Assembly: GCA_029953675.1 (NCBI GenBank)
Contig: JAMWBK010000003.1
Span: forward strand, 186,001-250,000
DNA length: 64,000 bases
DNA from: Rhodosorus marinus
Lineage: Eukaryota > Rhodophyta > Stylonematophyceae > Stylonematales > Stylonemataceae
Reading direction: 5' to 3'
The notes under the pieces were generated by a model. That model searched no databases. It was given only the letters and a program-made list of their open reading frames with translations, and was not told the origin of the DNA. Below, piece after piece: positions 49,821 through 59,821 of this stretch. The stretch's first letter is position 1, and every line of letters starts with the position of its first letter. The translations under genes and the position numbers were made by a program.

Positions 49821-51037
49821 CGACGCGCGTCATCAGCGTCTTGTTTCTCGCTTCTCAGGGTAGTTAGGCTCTGATAAACTGATGATGATGAATGCGGGCC
49901 CCGGAGCGCGAGGAGCGCTGGGGCCGCACGGGCCATCAAGACCCAGAGAGGAGATATGGTCCGTTGAACAGAGTCAACGGCAGGCTCAGCAGGGAATGTA
50001 CGTACCAGGGCCTCCGCGCGGGCCTCGACGGACCCGCGACGGAGCACTTGGGAGTAGGAAGGCCGCACCGGGCGGGTAGCGGCGGCAGGGGGCACGGGAC
50101 CAGACACAGAAGAGTCGCCCAGAAGAGATAGGTTCGGGAGGACAGCTGTCTCATGGACAGCTGTCGCAACCGCGTTTGTCCGAGTGGGACACGCCCAAGT
50201 GGGACATCGGCCGCCGCCGTCGTGGCGCCGGGGCACTGGACATCGGCAAAAGCAGCCAGGGTGGAAGCCAGCTCCGCGAGGCGGTTGGCTTCAGCAGCAG
50301 CAGCAACAGCGCAAGCAATTTGGACAACTAAGGCTTCCGCAGTAGCCTTGGTGCAACCTGGCAGCTCGGCGAGTGTGCCGAATCTTCCGAGTCGTAGCTC
50401 CACTGACTGCGGAGAGGCAGTTGAGGAAACCATCTGAAGCGGAAATTCAGAGGGACGCTGGGGGAAGAGTGGCGCAGGTGAACCCCACAAGCACCGCCGA
50501 TGACCGAAATATCGCCGAACAAAACAGCAACGCCAAGATGAGGCCAATCCCCTACCGGAATCACCTTCCCAGACCAAAACAACCCAAAAAACCCTTCGCG
50601 GACGACCCGGAAACGCCGGGAAAGGCGAGGAACAGCCGCAGAAAGATGGCAGTCCACACGAAGATCGCGAACAAACTCAATCGCGCCCAACCCAGCTAAC
50701 AAATAACCAGTGCGTGTCAACGCCTGAACTATTTCCGACTCTTCTGTGTCTGGTCCCGTGCCCCCTGCCGCCGCTACCCGCCTGGTGCGGCCTTCCTACT
50801 CCCAAGTGCTCCGTCGTGGGTCCGTCGAGGCCCGCGCGGAGGCCCTGGTACGTACATTCCCTGCTGAGCCTGCCGTTGACTCTGTTCAACGGACCATATC
50901 TCCTCTCCGCTGGGTCTTGATGGCCAACGTGCGGCCCCAGCGCTCCTCGCGCTCCGGGGCCCGCATTCATCATCATCAGTTTATCAGAGCCTAACTACCC
51001 TGAGAAGCGAGAAACAAGACGCTGATGACGCGCGTCG
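49821..51037. mobile_element. Fold-back (long-TIR) element, 1.2 kb
   Basis: The left arm 49821-50117 and right arm 50736-51037 are near-perfect inverted repeats of about 300 bp, differing by a few small indels. The 618-bp core is unrelated. Each arm's outer 65 bp (gacgcgcgtcatcagcgtct, then ctcagggtagttaggctctg) is the head of the dispersed repeat family seen elsewhere in the window. The inner arm is GC-rich and reads, on one strand, as a Pro/Ala-rich peptide beginning SGPVPPAAATR. No transposase is recognisable; the element is probably non-autonomous. No clean target-site duplication was seen. Confidence 0.8.
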
Positions 51038-51078
51038 AGCAATAAAGCCGTGTGGCGCTCAAATGCTGCTTTGCTTGT

Positions 51079-51146
51079 AGACGCGCGTCATCAGCGTATT
51101 GTCTCTCGCTTCTCGGGGCAGTTAGCCTCTGAATAAACGGATCATC
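51079..51146 (-). repeat. Dispersed repeat head, reverse orientation
   Basis: gacgcgcgtcatcagcgtat, then ctcgcttctcggggcagtta and ctctgaataaacggatcatc: the reverse complement of the family's first 65 bp. It sits only 42 bp outside the right end of the fold-back element and in opposite orientation to it, so together they form a second, smaller inverted pair (about 50983-51146). Confidence 0.8.
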
Positions 51147-52711
51147 GGTATCACCGTGAAGAAGCGGAAGCTGAGACTCCCCCCCAAACCGCGCAGGCGA
51201 GCCAAAGTCGACGCCGAGGAGGAAGGTCACCTTCCTGAACTCAGAGGGGTGGCTTACGAATCCCGATGTATGTCCCACGAAAGGCTTTTTTGGATTACAT
51301 CGATCCTCGAAGGGGCCGGACATGAACCATCCATGGTGGTTGATACTATAGTGATTGATTCCATAGGGATTGATACTATCGTCACTATTGTCGTTAGTGT
51401 GTTCTCGTGGTTCTTCACAGTTTGAGCGATCTCTTCAGCCCCATACGCCGGCTTGGACGACCTTTCGCCTCTTCCGTCCAACTTGGACACCTCCTTTCTG
51501 GGGGGCTCTTTTACGCTGGGCCTGTCGCGTTTTCGACCGCAAAGACCTACTCTACGTACGTAAGTGCGGATACAGTTCGTTGAGAAAGAACTGTATATGT
51601 ATGAAGCCGCTCAGGCACTCCTCGTCGCAGTGCTTGAGGTGCTCCTTTAGCGTCGTCTGAAATTCCGCGGAGTAGTCGCTGGCGCTCGCACCCACGTTGT
51701 CGATCCGGGAAACGCGGTTGGCCAGTTCTGCGTCCTTGTTGTGTACGGCGTAACGCCTTCTCCTGGCCACTTGTAGCACTGCCACAAACAGCTTGACGGG
51801 TTTCTCAATAAGACTCATGCTCGTATCGGAGATGCAGTTGTTCTTTCTGCACGAGGGACAACCAGCAACGCCAAGGGACAGGGAGTTCGAGCGTTCCAAC
51901 TCCGGACAGTTTAGTCAGATATTTCCTTTCGACTGTTCCTGTAGCAGAGCTCTTTCCATAGTGTTGCTGTGAGTGGTAAACATCATCATCCCATCTGCGG
52001 TATAGAATGACTTCGGTAGCCTCTGCCTCTTCTCAAGGTTTTCCAGACTCCGACTTGCGTATCCAGGAATGCAGGATTCTAAAGGCGTATCTACAGTAGA
52101 GATTCATCTTCGGCGATTTCTGCGGTTGTGTAAGCGAGGGACCAGAAACAGCCACACACAAATCTCTCGTCCGCCTTCTTGCAATGAACATCCTCAAATA
52201 GACCATTTGCCTGTGAGGTGCCCCTTCGTCAACGTCTATCGCACGCTCACTAGAGACGAAGTTGCTCCCTGCAACGGGAACAACACAGCGATCATACATT
52301 TCTTAAACACCGGTGATAAGTAAATACGGGCCCATAAAAGATGCCAAAGGGTGGGCAGACGGGCAGAGTCCCTGCAGAGCTCTCAACGAGTGTCCTTAAA
52401 CTAAGCCAGACGAGTCCCTTCACGCGACGCACTACGCTGTCGCTTAGTCTGAGAACTGTAAACATTTGCGTTTGAAGAGAGAACACCATATCCAACTGGA
52501 TTTTACGATAATGCCACAAAATCCTAAAAACCCAGAATATGGCTCTTGAAGGCCAAAAAGCTCAGTTTGCTCGCCGGGCACCTTCGTGGTAAGAAAGGGG
52601 GTTACCAGTGATGATGGTGGGTCGGGGCGAGGGGGATGCGTAGAACAAGCAGCAGCTTGAGCTCTCTGGCGGAGTGGGAAGGTCTGATTTGTTTTCGAAC
52701 TCGTGAAGAGC
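51147..52711. other. Region with unassigned frames, possibly element remnants
   Basis: Two minus-strand frames look more protein-like than chance (51552-51899, with CPSCRKNNC and a long helical segment; 52033-52299, Arg-rich). Neither has an ATG-led complete gene structure or a family I recognise. They adjoin the repeat cluster and could be decayed transposon coding sequence. The rest is intergenic sequence ahead of the YqgF gene. Confidence 0.35.
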
Positions 52712-53473
52712 ATGTTGAATTTCCTTTCTGCCGTTTGCTGTATTGGTGGGAGTGACGGCAAAGTTCATCTGGGAAAAAAGACATTGGCCGTGGATTATGG
52801 TTTGCGAAGAGTGGGTTTAGCATTGTCAGTGGGCATTGCTCCTCGGCGTCTTGAGAGGGTTTATAATCGTGGAAATTTGGGGGATGTCGCACGTCGTATA
52901 TCTGATGTTGCTCGACGAGAAATGGCTCTGCAAGTTGTAGTAGGACTTCCCTTGAATTCAAGAGGTACGAGCTATCCGTTGCTCGAAAACACTTGGACAA
53001 TTCCTGTAAAGCGTCGCCCCTAAAACCACGACTGCTTCTGAACTTACCCCCGCAGGTGACGAAGGCGAGCAAGCTGTGGCCACCAGAAAATTCTGCGAAT
53101 ACCTTAGAATCGCTCTCCCGGAACCGCCCATTTACCTTTGGGACGAACGGTTCTCCACGCAAACTGCACGGAACCGGCTGATGAATTCAAGTGCGATTAT
53201 CCTAGAGAACCACACTAGCCTTCTTCTGGCTTTAAGGAGCTTGTAGGGAACTGAACTCCCACTTTGGAATGCATCCAACTCATGGATATCTGTCCTGTTT
53301 GGTGAACAGAGACATACAGGAACCAAGTTGAAAATTACGTCGATTCCGAGGCGGCGGTGGCGATTCTTGAAGACTTTTTCGAGAACAGCGGCGACGATGC
53401 GGAACTCCTCTATCCCGGTCGAGGCGGTCTCGATTACGGTGCGGCTATACTGACCTCCGGTTTCTCCAAGTAG
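52712..53473 (+). CDS. YqgF/RuvX-type RNase H-fold nuclease
   Basis: Bacterial YqgF acts in pre-16S rRNA 5'-end maturation or as a putative Holliday-junction resolvase; algal and plant copies are of plastid origin. The first exon shows KKTLAVDYGLRRVGLALS with the catalytic Asp, then VVGLPLNSRG. Exon 2 (GDEGEQAVATRKFCEYL) carries IYLWDERFSTQTARNRL, the conserved DERFST box. A codon-split intron (53191-53309) joins LMNS to KTYRNQVENYVDSEAAVAILEDFFE, the expected C-terminal VDxxAAxxILxxYL motif. The frame stops at 53473. A weak donor at 53460 would instead continue into GKPQEVCNNDDG... and a Lys-rich tail ending at 53674. The short N-terminus could be a weak transit peptide. The ATG at 52712 is preferred to the upstream GTG. 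Confidence 0.88.
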
Positions 53474-54136
53474 AAGGCTTGGACACGACCCAAAACCTCA
53501 TCGTGGGCCTTGTCTACATGTGTTTCAGGGAAGCCTCAAGAGGTGTGCAATAACGACGATGGTCCTCGTTCCTTCAAGGAGTGGAAGAAGGCACTGATTC
53601 AGACGGCGGACGAAGGGGGAAACCCGCGGTCAAAGGAAAAGAAGAAAAAGAAGAGAAAAAACCGGAAAAAATAGTAGGAGACTCGTCCGTCGCGCTCGTA
53701 GAGAATCCGGGCGGAAACGATCTGACCGCCATCACTGACTGGAAGCCATGAATTGTGATCGTTCATCATGCAAGCTGGTTCTGCTATGTATTATATATAG
53801 ATTTTTAACTTTCCCACCCCAACCTCTCCTCTGACTGGAACACTATAACACCTCTACAATGTAGCCTTTGAACATGCAACATAAACTGTTAAATGGCAAG
53901 GTCTGAAATCCACACGCCAACCTCCTGGACAATCTACTAATACCGCATATCTCATTTCCCTGCAACGCCAAAGGTGTTGGCCCATTTCGTCCGCCCCCCC
54001 CAACCGCGTAAGTGGCAAGGTCTAAAAACTCCAACACCAACCATCTAGACAAACTGCTAGTGCCGCGTATCAAAATTTTCCCCCCATAACCAGGAATGTT
54101 TGCCCCTTCTGTAGGCCTCTCCCATCCGCCTAGTTC
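53474..54136. other. Convergent intergenic spacer with diverged direct repeat
   Basis: Includes a possible Lys-rich alternative terminal exon of the YqgF gene (53528-53674) and a degenerate tandem repeat of about 119 bp (53892-54110). Confidence 0.5.
53892..54110. repeat. Degenerate tandem repeat, about 119-bp unit
   Basis: Two diverged copies both start tggcaaggtct and proceed through caacc, gacaa, cta and taccgc/tgccgc to a C-rich end. The first begins at about 53894, the second at about 54013. Confidence 0.6.
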
Positions 54137-55473
54137 CTAGGCCGTAACATCTTCGGTCACTGGTGTGCTCTCGGTCTCAGCTTCAGCTATGAACTGCTGC
54201 CATTTCTTCGAGAGCGCCACAACTTGCCCAATAATTAGCAACGTCGGACTTCTCAGTCCGTTCTCCTCGACCTATTTATGCGAACAGGTCAACTCCGAGA
54301 ATGAGAACAGTGATAAGGCGGGAATGTTGTAGTTCGTGAACAGTTCTACCTTCTGAGGGAAGTCTCCAAACTCTGAGAATACGATCCTCTGTCCAGGCAA
54401 TGTACCTCTCTCCACGGCGACGGCTGGCGTGTCTGTGGGCAGACCATGGCGCAGTAGGACTTCAGAGAGCTTGGGCAAGTTGGACAGACCCATGTATATC
54501 ACAAGGGTGGTATTCTTGTCGACGGCGCCTTGGAAGGACTAGATATGGATAAAGGCCAGGAGCTGACGATTAGTGATCAGGTTCTCAAGCGGTTCGTGAC
54601 AGTCCTGAACTTACATCCTCAAATTCATCACCGTCCTCTCGAAAGTGCCCAGTGATGTACCGCACGCTCGTGGCAACGCCTCTGTGCGTCATTGGAATAC
54701 CTAACTCTGCGCCGATGCCGGAAGCTGCCGTAATTCCCGGGATACAGGTTACCTCGACTCCTTTTTTCTCCAGATACTCAAGCTCTTCTCCACCTCGCCC
54801 AAAGATGTAAGGATCACCTCCCTTGATAAGGAGATACAATCACCGGAGTCTATGTTAGCAGGGAGGCGTTTGAAGTATTAAGTGCTCGAGAATGACGCTC
54901 ACCTTGAGTCTGAGGATAGTGCCGCCGGCTTCAGCAAACTGAAACAGAAGATCATGAATATCCTCCTGCTTTCGCGTGTGAAATCCTTTTTCCTTTCCCA
55001 CGTAGATCATTCTCGCGCTCGGGTTGACGAAATCTAAGAACACGGGAAAAAGCAGCAAGCTGCCAAGTAAATATTCTGCACCACCAACTGATGACTAGCC
55101 CTAACGAAAGCTCTACCCAAGGGGCTTTGGAAGACCACGTACTCATTATGTCATTAGATACCAGGCGATCGTAGAGCACAACGTCGCAACTTTTCATCAA
55201 CTGCACAGCTCCCAAAGTAAGCAAAGAGGGATCCCCGGGACCCGTTCCAACCAGATATACTGATCCAGGCCCTGAGCTATTCTCTCTTCTGTTTTCTCTG
55301 ATACTCTCTACGGCGGCTTTCAAATCCGCCATCATATCCTTCCCGTTCGCAGTCATCCTGGTTGTCGTTCGGGGCCTAAACCGACCGCTGCGGGGAGACA
55401 CCCGCGACCGACGGCCCCCAACCCCAACATGCCCGAGTCCCAACCCTCCAACAAAAGCGCACTGACCCTCCAT
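54137..55473 (-). CDS. Uroporphyrinogen-III C-methyltransferase (SUMT)
   Basis: SAM-dependent methylation of uroporphyrinogen III at C2 and C7 to precorrin-2, the branch towards siroheme (for nitrite and sulfite reductases), in the plastid. Starts [17 protein letters not shown] with a Gly/Arg/Thr-rich putative transit peptide of about 40 aa. Motifs: [22 protein letters not shown] (SAM-binding GxGPGD), [67 protein letters not shown], and [12 protein letters not shown]. An apparent stop at about 54272 is intron read-through; the last intron (donor after CAGAAG) joins [25 protein letters not shown]. The stop is at 54137-54139. Five exons. The length of about 315 aa is normal. Confidence 0.92.
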
Positions 55474-58400
55474 TTTCAACCGTCTCAAGTTGGACCAGCT
55501 CTCCCACAAAATCGAACAGAATTCACACCCCCCCCCCCACGAGGTCCTCAATCCAGCTACAAAACTTACCAAAGCAACCCTCCAGGAATCATCGTCGAAG
55601 CCACTCACCCTCTCCCCACTCCCACCCCATATGCAACCATCCCTCCAAAAGCCAATTTTAAAAGATCTCTTCCACGACCTCCCTTCCTTCGTCCTACTCT
55701 AATTTTCTCCAGAAATCTCGTTCGTCAACTGCCTCTCACTCACAAAAGCCCTACTGTTTCCTCCCCCGAAACGCATACACTCCATTTTCACACATCCCCT
55801 GCCAACAGCCTACACACCCCAACTAGCGAGCGATGTGTGCCCTCCCGCCCCTGGGCGAAGCAGGTTGGAATATGTTCGAAAACGATAATACAATATCCCC
55901 TTTCGTGACTTTTTCCGTCCGGGCATGAAAAAAAAACAAACAAACAAACAAACAAAACAAAAACAAGATATCCCCCGAAAAAAAAACAAAAACACGACGT
56001 TTCTGCCTCCAACCGTCGTATTTTTCTGAAAAACAAATTTCGTTTTTGATTGAAGATAAGATAAGATCAGAAAAACAAAACAATACAGAGAGACGAAGGT
56101 GTGTCAATATGGATTGAACGCTTTAAAATATAATCATTTCAACGTTCAGTGGCGGTGGTGGCTTTTCTTCTTCCTATTGAAATCTCGTCTATTTGTCTCG
56201 CTTATATGTTTTTGTTTTTAAGTTTATTTCGGTTGTTCATAAGGTATAGTACTATATTAAGATATATGATTCGATAATATTATTTATTAACGAGATAGAC
56301 TAGATATTATTGGATTATAAGGATGGAATATGGTAAAGTTTATTGATTAAAATTGGATGATGACGCGAGAATTTGCGCGCACTGACTGGCACACGCAAAG
56401 GTTGGAGAAGTGGTGATGCCAAACCATGGCAAGCCAACCATTGCGCAGTTGAACGACGACTTGTAATCGAGGTCTTCAGGTTGTTTTTTTGAGGTTATAC
56501 AAGCGCGACAAGACTTGAGGATAGTTTTCGCGATGACCATACGTCTCGCTCACAATTGCTCTCTTTGCTGAGTGAGTTGTGCAGCGGTTGGCTGAAAAAA
56601 AAAAAACAACTAGCGAGCCCAGGTGGGTGTGTTGGGACAGGGAAAGAGGAGCCACCAGTGTGTGACTACGACGTTAACAGTGAACACAAACTCCTAAAAA
56701 TTATTGGTGGTCGCACCGCTACGAAGTGCAACCAAAGAGTTGCCCATCCACAGCACAGTGGCGTTCTATTGCCGCCTTTGTGTTAGAGGTCCGTTCTCTC
56801 GATTCCTCTCATGTCCGTGAATAAACCCGGTTGATCGACAGACGTGCCGGAATTTTCAGGGTTTGAGCATTCTTGTTGGTCTGCAAAGATTTGTGTCTCC
56901 CCCAGCTTGGAGAACTGGTTCTGAAAGGACCTTCACCATTTATTGTCATATACCGCTAAGAAAACATCCCTTGTACAAACTTCGTGCGTTCTGCCCAGGA
57001 AACCCTGGCGATCAAAACACAAAACCACATCAAGCACAGCAAGTTCCATTCTAAAGCTCGTTGATGATCGCTGCATCAGGTAGATCTTCCTATGAAACAA
57101 CAGAAGTTCTCCATCTCCGTTCTTGTACTAAGCGAGAAATGTACAATCCCCCCACATCCTCCGCTGCCGTCCGCTGCCTACCCCGGAAAGTGCCATATGG
57201 ACGAAGTCTGGGTCTCAGGTCATAAGCGGCGTCGTCGTCGTGGGCATGGGGGGATGGGCTTGCGATATCAGGAGCCTGACAATATTTTTCGAGCTTTGCT
57301 AGAGATAGTTGGAAGAGATTTGGACACGGAAGAGCTGATCTGAGCTAAACCCTGCTAATCGAGCAGTGCTGAATTTGTTTTGGGTGAGTTTGGTGGGACG
57401 ATGATGAGTTTCTTTCTGGTGGGTTGGCGAGTTCAAATGAAGCTTTTTGCATGTTGTTCCGGTGGTTTTTCCTTTTTTTTCGTTTTGATGGACGGGTGAT
57501 GAGTATGATGTAATCTATTTGTCATCACTTTACATATTGCCTCGGAACATTGTGCGGAAACCGACGCGAAAGATCTCCGCTTGCTGCTCAACGAATTTTT
57601 TTCTCGTTTTGAGCGCTGGAGGGAGTACCGTCGGAGAACCCATCTGCGCGGTTCCTATGTGCGAAGATTGATTGTACAAACAGCTGACTCTTCCGTCTGC
57701 TTTGCCTTCGAGAAGGTTCCAGATGAGCTTGAATATCGCACGTGGCTTCCGCCTCTAACTTGGCAACAACGTTTCGCTGTTTTCTTGTTTAGGATATGAA
57801 GAAAAGGCTTCAAGTTCGAAAAAGTTTTAAATCGTACGGCACGCTCAGGATAGGCTCAAAACGGATTGAAGGAACTTGGTGAGGAAGAGCCCCTCCCCAT
57901 CATGAGCTGCGAGCACTTCCACGCGAGCCACAGTCGCTTCCTTAGAAGTCTGTTGCTCGATCTCAGGTGAGCTCGCAGCTGTAGATTCATGTCCGCAGTT
58001 CAATGCTACATGTCGTCGCGCAGCAAAGCACAAGATGTTACACCTCGGCTATATGAGGTTAGCCTCCACACGAGATAGGAATTCCGTTCATGCAGAGGTC
58101 CTTTATGAGAAGACCTTACAGGAAAGGAAAACCCTGGATTTGATCAGGGGACTCGGCATTAGCTTGTCGTTTCGGTTGATGACGTACAACGTTCGGCCAC
58201 GCACAAACATGCTTGTGACTCTGGATAGCATGTCCACATCAATCTACAGCCTGTGCAATCGTCACCCACTGTACAAATCCCTTTCCAGCTCAATCCAATA
58301 TAGGTTGGGTCTGGGATCCATACTGAGTAATTTCAACTATTATCCCGGCCACTCGTAAACACCATTAGGGCTTCCAGAAAGACAGGATTTAATCGGAGTT

Positions 58401-59821
58401 GTCAGCCAAGCCCCAACTCGAGCGCTGCGGCTGCCAATTTGGGGGAAATGTTGTTCTCGTCGCGTTGGGATCCGACTCCACCCGACTGAGTCCTTCGATT
58501 GACAGCCATTGCGTTTCGTCGACATATACAAATCCTGAGGATTCTGGATGAAACTCACAAGCAGTGTTTTCTATCCCGAACAAGTTCCAGTTCGATGACA
58601 AAAAGCGAAAGTCGTAACAAACTCTCAGTTGACAACGAACAGACTACAGATTTTCAACACAGACTCCAGCGTATCTCAAAACCCTCCCGACGAATCCTAT
58701 TGGATTCAATTCAATGGGGTCATTGGTGGTTCCACCAATCATACACGCACTTCTAAGAGAACATTATCCAAATCAACGGAATGATTCTAGAAATGGATTT
58801 TCGTCCAGGGGTCGCTCATTGCATGTCTTACAAACATGTATATAAGACCGTCAATAAAACTTAAAAAGTATTGGACACAGGGAACCAGATGGGGTTTTTC
58901 TAGGGTGGATAATGACAACCCTATTAATAAACCAACAGCTTTCTGAGTTCTCTGGTCTAAATTTAGAGTTGTTTTGCCCTATTCAAGGTTTTTCAAAGGT
59001 AAGCTGATCTACGTGGTGAAGGCTGGGGCACAAAAACTGAGAGACGTTGAGCTAGCCGCCGGCAAAGGGCGTCTCACGAAGGCGCAGTCTTTTAGCTGGT
59101 CTATTATGAAAGCTATGTAAGAGTATTTATTTCGATCCTTGAATCCCCAGATCGTTCTCAAACAGGTTATCAAAACAAAAACGGGCGCAATTGAAACTTA
59201 TTCAAACGGACGCATTAGATAAGTGAGACCGCGCCCAATCAACCCAAGTGGAGAAAAGTGGGAAGAAGACGTCCCAGGCACAAGACAACGCACTCCTGCG
59301 TTTCACAAAAGACCAACTCCATCCTGTTTCACGAGTCTCATAGATACTAGTACGCAGCTGCGTAGCAAAAAAAAAGCAAATAGTGTGTCACCGGTGGCTC
59401 TGCATGGATCGTAGCTGCAGACTGGAAGCAGCGATTCCTATAGAAGCAGGCGATGACACATAGGAGATTTATTCCTTAAAAGGGCCCGAAACGGTATGGA
59501 GTGGAATCTCTGGGTGGATGATTACAGAATTCTCGGCTTAGGCTGATGATTAGTTTACTTATTAGGATGACGACAATCTTCAGATAAGCGCGTGGGAAGG
59601 GTGGCGCTGGTCTTTGGGCTTTTGAAGGTGAGCTAGTCGCTTTTGGTATTGAACCTGTCGGGTTTGGTTTTGTTCTTTGGGGCGACCTGGACGCTTTCGG
59701 GCAGTGAATGCTTGAGCTGAAACTCTTTTGCCTGTTGTGGTTGGTCTGGGTGCTTCTTTGTACTGTTATGTTGTCTGTTTGACGTACGTTTCGTTTGGCT
59801 GGTTGCTGTGGATGGTCGTTG
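55474..59821. other. Long gene-poor stretch
   Basis: 4.3 kb with no recognised gene. Contains a poly-C run near 55529, an (aaac)n tract at 55926-55965, AT-rich sequence at 56200-56340, and two plus-strand frames (57092-57343, with an Arg6 cluster and ending DLDTEELI; 57581-57799, Arg/Phe-rich) that could be exons of one unassigned gene, but no valid splice pair was found between them. Confidence 0.4.
55926..55965. repeat. A-rich (aaac)n simple repeat
   Basis: A-run followed by four aaac units and further A/C interruptions. Confidence 0.85.

Noticed and set aside
49670-50720. Overlapping frames of 95-213 aa on both strands within the fold-back element
   Set aside because: Length follows from high GC and the inverted arms; no transposase, gag or reverse-transcriptase motif is visible.
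55429-55908. 159-aa plus-strand frame
   Set aside because: Antisense to the SUMT first exon and its 5' flank; Pro/Thr/Ser-rich with no domain.
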